A DNA stretch of 10,590 nucleotides from an uncultured Oscillospiraceae bacterium. Its GTDB lineage: Bacteria; Bacillota; Clostridia; Oscillospirales; Acutalibacteraceae. The position numbers and the translations under genes are program-made. The notes under the pieces were generated by a model. That model was not told the DNA's origin, ran no database searches, and was given only the letters and a program-made list of their open reading frames with translations. The stretch lies in assembly GCA_902489595.1 (NCBI GenBank), contig CABUAS010000065.1, positions 1 through 10,590 on the forward strand, read 5' to 3'. Within the stretch, counting starts at the first letter, position 1. Every line of letters begins with the position of its first letter. Below are positions 1 to 5,727 of this stretch, piece after piece.

Positions 1-65
1 GTAGAAATATTCATAATTTTGGTGTATAATAGGAAATTAAGAGAAAGACAAATTTGAATTTTCTG

Positions 66-94
66 TTGCGAAAGAGAAGAAAAAATATTATAAT
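66..94 (+). promoter_or_regulatory. Sigma-A promoter of the fluoride-riboswitch transcript
   Basis: A -35-like TTGCGA (66-71) and a perfect -10 TATAAT (89-94) are separated by 17 bases. Transcription would start near position 101, just before the first paired base of the riboswitch at 104. Both hexamers are read directly; promoter use is inferred. Confidence 0.65.
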
Positions 95-103
95 ATCAAC
101 ATT

Positions 104-164
104 GGGAATGAGGCGCTCCCATGGGTAATAACCCCTAAACCGCAATTATGCTGATGGCTTCTGC
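104..164 (+). promoter_or_regulatory. Fluoride riboswitch aptamer (crcB motif)
   Basis: The layout matches the fluoride aptamer known from Thermotoga petrophila and others. GGGA (104-107) pairs with UCCC (117-120) around an AUGAGGC-type loop. An optional hairpin GGG/CCC lies at 123-134. Then comes the conserved AAACCGC segment, a short stem GCA/UGC (142-144 with 149-151), and the conserved UGAUGGCUUCUGC. The hallmark pseudoknot can form between GAGGC (110-114) and GCUUC (157-161), with one G-U pair. The last part of the aptamer is also the left arm of a terminator, so fluoride binding should favour read-through into the antiporter gene. Family recognition is from conserved sequence; ligand binding is inferred. 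Confidence 0.9.
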
Positions 165-194
165 GAAAACCACGCAGAAACTGTCAGCTTTTTT
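150..194 (+). terminator. Riboswitch-controlled intrinsic terminator
   Basis: Bases 150-165 pair with 173-188 (15 of 16 positions, with two G-U pairs and one A-C mismatch) around a 7-base loop, followed by six T residues (189-194). The left arm contains the pseudoknot strand of the fluoride aptamer at 157-161. Ligand-bound aptamer and terminator hairpin are therefore mutually exclusive, as in a transcriptional ON switch. Confidence 0.85.
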
Positions 195-220
195 AGTTCC
201 TGTGGTATAAGGAGGATTAT

Positions 221-1396
221 ATGTTAACGAGTATTGCTATTATTTTGTTGTTCGGGTTACTGGTGGGATGGATATTTTCAAAAATGAAATTACCAAGCTT
301 GCTGGGAATGATTATCGTGGGAATTGTATTAAGTCCACATTGTTTGAATTTAGTAGATGACTCGATACTTACTATATCAGGAGATTTGAGACAGATTGCA
401 TTAGTTATTATTCTGACAAGAGCTGGCTTGTCTTTAAATTTTTCTGATTTGAAAAAGGTAGGTCGTCCGGCAATTCTAATGTGTTTTGTACCGGCATGTA
501 TTGAAATGATGGGAACAATAATTTTCGCACCGTTATTATTAGGTGTATCTATTCTGGATGCAGCAATCATAGGAAGTGTCATAGCTGCGGTATCTCCTGC
601 GGTGGTTGTTCCAAGAATGATAAAACTGATAGAGGATGGATATGGTACGGACAAGAGTATTCCACAGTTAATTTTGGCGGGAGCATCTGTGGATGATGTG
701 TTTGTGATTGTAGTGTTTACCGCACTTACTACTTTAGCTTCAACAGGGGAAGTATCTGCAATAAGTTTCATACAGATACCGACATCTATTTTGCTGGGAG
801 TTCTTTTAGGCGGAGCAGTAGGAACTATTCTTGTATGGTTTTTTAGAAGATTTCACATACGTGATTCCGTAAAGGTGCTTATCATTCTAAGTGTTTCATT
901 TCTACTGCTTGAATTGCAAAATAGACTGGAAGGTATTGTGCCGGTTTCAGGGCTGTTGGCAATAATGAGTATGGGCATTATCATCAATCAAAAATATGAT
1001 GTGTTGGCAAAGCGTCTATCCGTAAAATATAATAAGCTTTGGCTTGGAGCAGAAATATTCCTATTTGTATTGGTTGGGATTGCGGTTGATTTGAAGTATG
1101 CATTAGCGGCAGGTGTTGTAGTGATTTTGTTAGTAATTTTGGCGTTGGTATTTAGGATGATGGGAGTAGCAGTATCGCTTGTCAAAACAAAGCTAAATAA
1201 AAAAGAGCGTCTATTCTGTATGGTTGCATATACACCAAAGGCAACAGTTCAGGCAGCGCTTGGAACGGTACCGCTTGCGATGGGGCTGTCTTGTGGAGAG
1301 ATTGTCCTTACGGTTGCGGTAATATCTATTTTAATAACAGCACCTTTTGGAGCGATATGTGTTGATAATTCGTATAAAAAGCTATTATCAAAATAA
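221..1396 (+). CDS. CPA-family cation/proton antiporter under fluoride riboswitch
   Basis: This 391-residue, very hydrophobic protein has about a dozen membrane segments and fits the monovalent cation:proton antiporter fold (NhaP/Kef-like, CPA superfamily), a normal length for the bare membrane domain. Visible motifs are a first helix pair ending in PSLLGMIIVGIVLSP (about 25-39), SPAVVVPRM (125-133), an acidic pair in GASVDD (154-159) at the place of the ion-binding Asp residues, and TPKATVQAALG near residues 338-350 in the late helices. There is no C-terminal RCK/TrkA domain. The start is supported by AAGGAGG (209-215) six bases upstream of ATG. The fluoride riboswitch in the leader suggests a role in fluoride stress; such antiporters are a known gene class behind this switch. 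Transported cation, and any direct fluoride transport, are not shown. AGA, GGA and TTA codons are commoner than in the trp genes, which hints at a different origin. Confidence 0.88.
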   Translation: MLTSIAIILLFGLLVGWIFSKMKLPSLLGMIIVGIVLSPHCLNLVDDSILTISGDLRQIALVIILTRAGLSLNFSDLKKVGRPAILMCFVPACIEMMGTIIFAPLLLGVSILDAAIIGSVIAAVSPAVVVPRMIKLIEDGYGTDKSIPQLILAGASVDDVFVIVVFTALTTLASTGEVSAISFIQIPTSILLGVLLGGAVGTILVWFFRRFHIRDSVKVLIILSVSFLLLELQNRLEGIVPVSGLLAIMSMGIIINQKYDVLAKRLSVKYNKLWLGAEIFLFVLVGIAVDLKYALAAGVVVILLVILALVFRMMGVAVSLVKTKLNKKERLFCMVAYTPKATVQAALGTVPLAMGLSCGEIVLTVAVISILITAPFGAICVDNSYKKLLSK

Positions 1397-1435
1397 GAGT
1401 GAAATTTCAGTTTGTCTAACTTACTCTAAATTAGC

Positions 1436-1467
1436 AAAGACCGCTTACAAAAGTGTAGGCGGTCTTT
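1436..1467 (+). terminator. Intrinsic terminator after the antiporter
   Basis: Bases 1436-1449 and 1454-1467 form a 14-bp stem with one G-U pair and an AAAG loop, 40 bases after the antiporter stop. The stem has A and T at its ends, so it could also stop the convergent small gene that ends at 1476. Confidence 0.8.
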
Positions 1468-1475
1468 ATTCGTGT

Positions 1476-1655
1476 TCAGATATATTTGATTTTGAACTTT
1501 CTTTTCTTGGCTGAAAGCACCTTGCAAAGAATATCATCTGCTGCGTCCGTGTATCTGCCTTGTGCTATTAGGCTGTTCTTCAAACGGATAAGTGATTGCA
1601 GCACTTCGCTGTATTCGTCCTTGGAAAGGTATAAATGATATTTTTGTTCTTTCAA
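1476..1655 (-). CDS. Small mobile-element-associated protein of unknown function
   Basis: The 59-residue product begins MKEQKYHLYLSKDEYSEVLQ, continues with a charged helix containing LIRLKNSLIAQGRYTDA, and ends in a basic tail KKRKFKIKYI. I chose the TTG start at 1655 because AGGAGG lies 8 bases upstream. A GTG at 1664 overlaps that ribosome site and is less likely. The pattern 'YLS-x-EY-x-x-x-x-x-SL-x-x-LKN-x-LI-x-QGRYTD' resembles small proteins I associate with integrative conjugative elements of Clostridia; this is recall, not a search, and the function is unknown. The gene points away from the tRNA-Arg 3' end with no other element genes nearby, so it may be the residue of a deleted element. 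It has no cysteine knuckle, signal or membrane segment. Confidence 0.6.
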   Translation of the reverse strand: MKEQKYHLYLSKDEYSEVLQSLIRLKNSLIAQGRYTDAADDILCKVLSAKKRKFKIKYI

Positions 1656-1770
1656 AACAACCACCTCCTGTTACCGCAATTATATAATAAGAAATGGCAT
1701 AGAAGTAGTGTGCGATTGTCGCTTGACCACCCCTAAATGAACGAATTAACAGGGTAACGAACGCCTTATT

Positions 1771-1932
1771 CATTAGCAGGAATTTTGCTCGAATTTTTCT
1801 GCCATTAGCAGAGAGGGCATTTTCATTAGCAAAATAGCGAAAATCCTGCTAATTTTTATTAGCAAGCCGTCCACCTGAAAGGCGGACGACATTAGTCCTA
1901 ATTTCCATTAGCTGACGGAGAATTTGCTAATG
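1771..1932. repeat. Cluster of CATTAGCA / TGCTAATG octamers with hairpins
   Basis: Between the tRNA-Arg terminator and the small gene, CATTAGCA or a one-base variant occurs on the plus strand at 1771, 1803, 1824, 1857 and 1906, and its reverse complement at 1847 and 1925. Copies at 1847-1853 and 1858-1864 make a perfect 7-bp hairpin with a TTTT loop. A second hairpin, CGTCCACC with GGCGGACG (1868-1888), carries a single A-C mismatch. There is no credible coding frame here. The block is upstream of the minus-strand small gene, so binding sites for an element regulator, or a transfer or attachment region, are possible. The function is not shown. Confidence 0.55.
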
Positions 1933-1970
1933 AAAATCTGTGAAATTTACGATTTTTCTCTTTTTCCGTA

Positions 1971-2018
1971 AAAATGAAAAAACGCCGGAAACCCTTGATT
2001 TTACTGGGTTTTCCGGCG
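1971..2018 (-). terminator. Terminator of tRNA-Arg
   Basis: On the minus strand a GC-rich stem (CGCCGGAAA type, 2018-2006 with 1994-1983, one bulged base) is followed by TTTTTT and more T residues, starting 8 bases after the tRNA CCA end. Confidence 0.8.
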
Positions 2019-2025
2019 GAGTTTT

Positions 2026-2102
2026 TGGCGTTCCCGAGGTGATTCGAACACCCGACCTACCGCTTAGGAGGCGGTCGCTCTATCCAGCTGAGCTACGGAA
2101 AC
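2026..2102 (-). tRNA. tRNA-Arg (anticodon CCU)
   Basis: This is a complete cloverleaf on the minus strand. The acceptor GTTTCCG pairs with CGGGAAC (one G-U), and the D-arm has GCTC/GAGC with the loop GGATA carrying the A20 expected of Arg tRNAs. The anticodon arm is ACCGC-CTCCTAA-GCGGT with anticodon CCT, and the T-arm has the loop TTCGAAT. The discriminator is G and CCA is encoded (2028-2026). It reads AGG codons. A consensus promoter and a strong terminator flank it, so it is a single-gene unit. Confidence 0.96.
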
Positions 2103-2120
2103 ATCTTTAAAATCTATTCA

Positions 2121-2149
2121 ATTTTAGTCTTAAACTTACTCAATGTCAA
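2121..2149 (-). promoter_or_regulatory. Promoter of tRNA-Arg
   Basis: On the minus strand TTGACA (2149-2144) and TAAAAT (2126-2121) are 17 bases apart. The predicted start lies about 12 bases before the tRNA 5' end. Confidence 0.8.
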
Positions 2150-2156
2150 TCGCCTT

Positions 2157-2224
2157 TGCCCGAAAGGCGGTCGTTATAACATATTCTTAGGAGGGGCTTG
2201 TTATATCCATTTAACTAAAGCGGC
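2157..2224 (-). pseudogene. tRNA-Arg(CCU)-like tandem copy, decayed 3' half
   Basis: The minus strand reads GCCGCTT, then a D-arm GTTA-AATGGATA-TAAC with all four pairs intact, then AGCCC-CTCCTAA, the 5' side and loop of a CCU anticodon arm. The segment from TTAGTTAAATGGATATAAC through CTCCTAAG is nearly the same as E. coli tRNA-Arg(CCU) as I remember it. After the loop the similarity stops: the 3' anticodon strand (GAATA) does not pair properly, no TTCGAAT T-loop exists, and the acceptor does not close. Bases 2165-2151 of the minus strand form part of a separate CGCCTTT/AAAGGCG hairpin. A TTGACA lies upstream at 2258-2253 without a good -10. Most likely a tRNA pseudogene. Confidence 0.6.
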
Positions 2225-2279
2225 ATTTCTAAAAAATCTATGATTATTTAATTGTCAAATAACACATTGTCGTTTGCCT

Positions 2280-2348
2280 TGCCCCCAAAAGTGATTGTTA
2301 TAACAAACTCTTAGGAGGGGCTTATTCTATCCGTTGAACTATGAGGGC
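2280..2348 (-). pseudogene. tRNA-Arg(CCU)-like RNA with intact acceptor and D-arm, abnormal T-arm
   Basis: The minus strand starts GCCCTCA, which pairs over all seven positions with TGGGGGC at the other end (one G-U). The D-stem is GTTC/GAAT around a loop with GGATA. The anticodon loop CTCCTAA is intact, with four of five stem pairs. The T-arm is the defect: 18 bases, including the palindrome TTGTTATAACAA, stand where a 22-base variable loop plus T-arm with TTCGAAT belongs. CCA is not encoded (AAGG follows). Unlike an ordinary pseudogene it has a perfect consensus promoter at the same distance as that of the real tRNA-Arg, so it is probably transcribed. It may be a recent pseudogene or a tRNA-like RNA with another use. 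Confidence 0.6.
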
Positions 2349-2366
2349 GTGTTTAATTGTATACAT

Positions 2367-2395
2367 ATTATATATTAAGGGCGTGCCGTTGTCAA
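2367..2395 (-). promoter_or_regulatory. Consensus promoter of the tRNA-Arg-like RNA
   Basis: On the minus strand a perfect TTGACA (2395-2390) and a perfect TATAAT (2372-2367) are separated by 17 bases. The distance from the -35 to the tRNA-like 5' end (42 bases) equals that for the intact tRNA-Arg. Confidence 0.75.
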
Positions 2396-2439
2396 TATTT
2401 GATTTCGGCGCATATTTATATGAAAGGCGGGAGAAAATG

Positions 2440-2669
2440 CAGTATTGCTGTTTTACAAAATAAGCAATATTGTAAATATAATTTTTATCACATTATCTTG
2501 TATCAGAACATCAAAAGTTACAAAAATAACACAATATCTTGGGTATTGGGGGCAAAAAGTTTCAAAAAAGTTACAAAACGCTGTTTGAATGTTGCAAATT
2601 TTTAAACATTTCACCAAAAAAACGGTTTAACGCTTTAATTGATGAAAGCACAAATAACACAACATCTTG
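2440..2669. repeat. AT-rich intergenic region: hairpin and a 20-bp direct repeat
   Basis: Between the tRNA-like array and the promoter of the 3D-domain gene I see no credible gene. It holds a 10-bp hairpin (2440-2449 with 2463-2472) and a near-identical direct repeat of about 20 bases, ATAACACAAYATCTTG at the core, at 2521-2541 and 2650-2669. A short reading frame at 2357-2605 has no ribosome site and no coding character. Confidence 0.4.
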
Positions 2670-2708
2670 ATTTTTAAACGTTTTGTAAAAAATTTCCTGC
2701 TTGTCCTT

Positions 2709-2725
2709 TTGTGCATGTTGCACAA
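2709..2725. promoter_or_regulatory. Candidate operator palindrome TTGTGCA-TGT-TGCACAA
   Basis: A perfect 7-bp inverted repeat with a 3-base centre ends 19 bases upstream of the -35 box. A half-site TTGTGCAA recurs inside the promoter spacer at 2753-2760. Spacing and repetition suggest a dimeric regulator acting on the following gene; the regulator is unknown. Confidence 0.45.
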
Positions 2726-2744
2726 AAACAGACTTTTTAAAATG

Positions 2745-2773
2745 TTGACATCTTGTGCAAAAATTTCTATAAT
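2745..2773 (+). promoter_or_regulatory. Consensus sigma-A promoter of the 3D-domain gene
   Basis: Perfect TTGACA (2745-2750), 17-base spacer, perfect TATAAT (2768-2773). The leader to the ATG at 2839 is about 58 bases. Confidence 0.85.
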
Positions 2774-2838
2774 TCCAAAGGCTTGTGAAATACTAAAGGT
2801 AAAACCGATAATATTTACCAAGAACAAAGGAGATTACG

Positions 2839-4062
2839 ATGATTAACGAATCAAGTGCCGTCGGATTCAAGCACACTATCCGTGCAGTGACGGCAACGAT
2901 AATTGCTCTGATTTTCATTACAGTTGTTTTTGCATCAACCGCATTTGCAGGTATGGTAGATGAATACAGCGTTGTGATTAACGATAATGGAAATGAGTAT
3001 ACAATTATTACAGATGAGGACGAACCAACTGAAATCCTTAATAAAGCAAATATTACTTTGAATGAAGGCGACAGGCTTGATATTACCGCTTTTGAAAAAG
3101 GCGAGGGCGGTGTTATCACTATCGACAGGCTCACATCAATTCACATCAGACTTAATGATGTTATAAGGCCTTTTGATGTTTATGCAGACACTGTGGGCGA
3201 GGCATTTAAAGAGATTAACATTAACACGGCAGGCTGTCAGATGAACTACGGCAGTGACGCCCCGATTGTTTCGGGTATGGTTATCACTGTTTCATCACCG
3301 AACACGGTTACTGTATATGCCGACGGGGAAGAAATTTCTGTCAGCGCATTAAACGGTACAGTCGGCGATGTTCTGTCACTTGCAGGCATCACCCTCGGTC
3401 AGTACGATTACACCGATCCGTCTGTTGATACTGCCTGCGAAAATGAAATGATTATCACTGTTTACAGGGTTGAGGTTAAAACAGTGACTGAAACAGAAAT
3501 TGTTGCTTACAGCACACATACTTCAACCGATGACACTATGGAACTCGGTGATTACCGCATTGAGGTTCAGGGTCAGAACGGTGAAAAAGAGGTTACCTAT
3601 GAGGTAACTTATGTAAACGGCGAAGAGGTAAGCAGAAAAGAGCTTTCCTCGAAAATCACAAAAAATGCTGTTGACGAGGTTAAAATCAGCGGCACAAAGC
3701 GTGCAGATGTTGTTCCTAACGGCGTTGAATCCAAAAACGGTTACACAATCGGCCAGGTTATCAGCGGCAAATATACGCATTACTGTGCCTGCGCAAAATG
3801 CAACGGCAATACAAGGGGCGTAACATCTTCAGGCAGAAGAATCAGCGCCGATATGGAAAATCCTTATTATATTGCCTGCAACTGGCTTCCGCTCGGCTCG
3901 GTTATTGATGTTGACGGTGAGCTTTACACGGTCGTAGACCGCGGCGGCAGCGGGCTTTCAAAGCAGGGAAGAATAGATATTTTCACTCCCGGCAATCATT
4001 CAGATGCGCTTCGCAAAGGCACGGGTAAGTGTACTATTACGATTGTGCGCCTCGGTTGGTGA
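2839..4062 (+). CDS. Membrane-anchored DUF348/G5/3D-domain cell-wall protein (YabE-like)
   Basis: This 407-residue exported protein has a YabE/RpfB-like plan. A single hydrophobic segment (about 13-37, ending ASTAFA) is a signal peptide or anchor. DUF348-type beta repeats follow (about 42-95, 100-150, 156-205), then a G5 domain (about 207-288) and a C-terminal 3D domain (about 312-405). The 3D domain has the MltA-like lytic-transglycosylase barrel, and such proteins act on peptidoglycan. It keeps the key 'DRGG...GRIDIF' Asp pair (367 and 380), the SSGR motif and PLGSVIDV. The usual Val-Asp before 'PLG' reads Cys-Asn here (347-348). Cys316, Cys318 and Cys321 form the CACAKC cluster seen in clostridial 3D proteins. 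AAAGGAG (2826-2832) supports the ATG. It is monocistronic, with its own strong promoter, and a palindromic repeat follows the stop. Exact substrate is not shown. Confidence 0.85.
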   Translation: MINESSAVGFKHTIRAVTATIIALIFITVVFASTAFAGMVDEYSVVINDNGNEYTIITDEDEPTEILNKANITLNEGDRLDITAFEKGEGGVITIDRLTSIHIRLNDVIRPFDVYADTVGEAFKEININTAGCQMNYGSDAPIVSGMVITVSSPNTVTVYADGEEISVSALNGTVGDVLSLAGITLGQYDYTDPSVDTACENEMIITVYRVEVKTVTETEIVAYSTHTSTDDTMELGDYRIEVQGQNGEKEVTYEVTYVNGEEVSRKELSSKITKNAVDEVKISGTKRADVVPNGVESKNGYTIGQVISGKYTHYCACAKCNGNTRGVTSSGRRISADMENPYYIACNWLPLGSVIDVDGELYTVVDRGGSGLSKQGRIDIFTPGNHSDALRKGTGKCTITIVRLGW

Positions 4063-4066
4063 TTTG

Positions 4067-4193
4067 ACAATCCCTCCGTCAAAGCTAACGCTTTGCCACC
4101 TCCCTTTACACAAGGGAGGCTGATAATTTACACACATAAAGGCTCCCTTGTGCAAAGGGAGCTGTCGCATTTTATATGCGACTGAGGGATTGT
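4067..4193. repeat. Palindromic intergenic repeat element (REP/MITE-like)
   Basis: Terminal inverted repeats CAATCCCTC (4068-4076) and GAGGGATTG (4184-4192) enclose four nested hairpins: CAAAGC/GCTTTG (4080-4095), CCTCCCTT/AAGGGAGG (4099-4119), GCTCCCTT/AAGGGAGC (4142-4162) and GTCGCAT/ATGCGAC (4164-4182). It starts five bases after the 3D-gene stop. I recognise this style of element as common in gut Clostridia. It may also stop transcription. A related core recurs at 6474-6493. Confidence 0.75.
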
Positions 4194-4205
4194 TTTAAAA
4201 TTCTA

Positions 4206-4234
4206 TTGACAAAATAATGTTATAGTGGTATCAT
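4206..4234 (+). promoter_or_regulatory. Promoter of the trpBA leader
   Basis: TTGACA (4206-4211), a 17-base spacer and TATCAT (4229-4234) place the start near 4241, about 18 bases before the first pair of T-box stem I. Confidence 0.75.
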
Positions 4235-4240
4235 ACTATC

Positions 4241-4478
4241 ATAAATTAAACCGTTGAAGCGGAGATAAAAACAGGAAACGAACTTACAGAGAGCCCTTGA
4301 TGCTGTGAATAGGGCAGTAAACGCCTTGTTAAATGGACCGCTGAGGGTGCAGTGAAAAGCCGCGGCTTAGTATCCTGCAACGCATGGCCTGCGTTAAGGG
4401 TCGGGGGTATGCTTGTATCTCCTAAAGTGTGTGAATGTTTTTTCGCAAAACAGGGTGGCACCGCGGTATTGATTATCG
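4241..4478 (+). promoter_or_regulatory. Tryptophan T-box riboswitch leader
   Basis: Stem I is closed by GCGG (4259-4262) and CCGC (4338-4341). The specifier loop contains UAAAUGGA, giving specifier UGG (4334-4336) followed by the usual purine, so it reads tRNA-Trp. AGAGAGCCC and AGGGC form the distal arm of stem I. The universal T-box AGGGTGGCACCGCGG (4452-4466) carries the UGGC bulge that pairs with the free NCCA end of the tRNA. Uncharged tRNA-Trp would stabilise the antiterminator and turn on trpBA. Identity follows from the conserved box, the codon and the downstream genes. Confidence 0.93.
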
Positions 4479-4480
4479 TC

Positions 4481-4516
4481 CCTGACAGCAGATAAATTCT
4501 GTTGTCAGGTTTTTTT
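4481..4516 (+). terminator. T-box-controlled terminator
   Basis: CCTGACAGCAGA (4481-4492) pairs with TCTGTTGTCAGG (4498-4509), 12 bp with one G-U, followed by seven T residues (4510-4516). It competes with the antiterminator and lies just before trpB. Confidence 0.9.
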
Positions 4517-4542
4517 ATTTTATTATTACGGAGAGTGAGAAA

Positions 4543-5727
4543 ATGAGTAAGGGCAGATTCGGAATTCACGGCGGGCAGTATGTCCCCGAGGCGCTGATGA
4601 AAGAAATCATCAATCTTGAAAAACAGTATGAGCATTACAAAAACGACCCTGATTTTGTGCAGGAGCTTGATACGCTTTTTCGTGAATATGCAAACCGCCC
4701 GTCACTGCTTTATTATGCAGAAAATATGACAAAGGATCTCGGCGGTGCTAAAATTTATTTCAAGCGTGAGGATTTAAATCACACGGGAGCACATAAAATC
4801 AACAATGTTCTCGGTCAGTGCCTGCTTGCGAAAAAGATGGGCAAAACACGTGTAATTGCCGAAACGGGCGCAGGTCAGCACGGTGTTGCAACTGCAACTG
4901 CCGCCGCATTAATGGGGCTTGAATGTGAAATTTTTATGGGTAAACACGATACGGAGCGTCAGGCGCTTAACTGCTACAGAATGGAACTTTTAGGCGCTAA
5001 AGTTCACCCTGTTACGACAGGCACAATGACTTTGAAAGACGCTGTTAATGAGGCTATGGGCGAGTGGATTTCAAGGGCAGATGACACTCTTTACGTGCTC
5101 GGTTCCGTTATGGGGCCTCACCCGTTTCCGACTATCGTGCGTGATTTTCAAAGCGTTATCAGCAAAGAGGCTCGTGAGCAGATTCTTGAGGCAGAGGGCA
5201 AGCTTCCGACGGCAGTTATGGCGTGTGTCGGCGGCGGCTCAAACGCTATGGGTATGTTCTATAATTTTATCAATGATAAAGATGTCCGCCTTATCGGCTG
5301 TGAGGCGGCAGGCGAGGGGGCAGATACAGAGCGCACCGCCGCAACTATGGCAACGGGTTCGCTCGGCGTTTTCCACGGTATGAAATCGTATTTCTGTCAG
5401 AATGAATACGGGCAGATTGCTCCCGTTTACAGCATTTCGGCAGGTCTTGATTATCCCGGTGTAGGTCCCGAACATGCTTATCTTAAAGACATCGGCAGGG
5501 CTGAATATGTGCCCGTTACTGATGAAGAGGCGGTCTGCGCCTTTGAATATATCGCAAAAACCGAGGGCATTATATGTGCTATTGAAAGCGCTCACGCAGT
5601 TGCGCATCTTATGAAAATTGCGCCGGCGATGAGCAAAGATGATGTTATTATCTGCTGCCTTTCGGGCAGAGGTGACAAGGATGTTGCCGCAATCGCAAGG
5701 TACAGGGGGAAAGAGATTTATGAATAA
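4543..5727 (+). CDS. trpB: Tryptophan synthase beta chain
   Basis: TrpB (394 residues, normal length, TrpB1 type) condenses indole with L-serine to give tryptophan, using pyridoxal phosphate. The essentials are present: HKINN with the PLP lysine at 85, the catalytic glutamate at 107 in AETGAGQHG, the phosphate-binding GGGSNAMG (230-237), LDYPGVGPEH (302-311) and CLSGRGDKD (372-380) with the serine that contacts the PLP ring nitrogen. GGAGAG (4530-4535) supports the ATG. It follows the Trp T-box and overlaps trpA by eight bases (ATGAATAA), so the two are translationally coupled. Nothing here suggests decay, unlike its partner. No other trp genes (E, G, D, C, F) are in view. In this family TrpB alone can use free indole, and its activity rises when TrpA is bound. 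Confidence 0.96.
   Translation: MSKGRFGIHGGQYVPEALMKEIINLEKQYEHYKNDPDFVQELDTLFREYANRPSLLYYAENMTKDLGGAKIYFKREDLNHTGAHKINNVLGQCLLAKKMGKTRVIAETGAGQHGVATATAAALMGLECEIFMGKHDTERQALNCYRMELLGAKVHPVTTGTMTLKDAVNEAMGEWISRADDTLYVLGSVMGPHPFPTIVRDFQSVISKEAREQILEAEGKLPTAVMACVGGGSNAMGMFYNFINDKDVRLIGCEAAGEGADTERTAATMATGSLGVFHGMKSYFCQNEYGQIAPVYSISAGLDYPGVGPEHAYLKDIGRAEYVPVTDEEAVCAFEYIAKTEGIICAIESAHAVAHLMKIAPAMSKDDVIICCLSGRGDKDVAAIARYRGKEIYE

Noticed and set aside
1534..1773. 79-codon minus-strand frame overlapping the small gene
   Set aside because: It overlaps the better-supported gene with AGGAGG and TTG in another frame, and lacks its own ribosome site.
1771..1932. CRISPR array
   Set aside because: The repeats are only eight bases, unevenly spaced and in both orientations; no cas genes are present.
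2151..2167. CGCCTTT/AAAGGCG hairpin as terminator of the tRNA-like copy
   Set aside because: No T-run follows on the minus strand; instead the promoter of tRNA-Arg begins.
2357..2605. 82-codon plus-strand frame in the AT-rich region
   Set aside because: It starts inside the opposite-strand promoter of the tRNA-like RNA, has no ribosome site and a composition like random AT-rich DNA.
5639..5719. N-terminal extension of trpA to ATG 5639
   Set aside because: It would lie within trpB. ATG 5720 gives the standard TrpA start and the usual short overlap.
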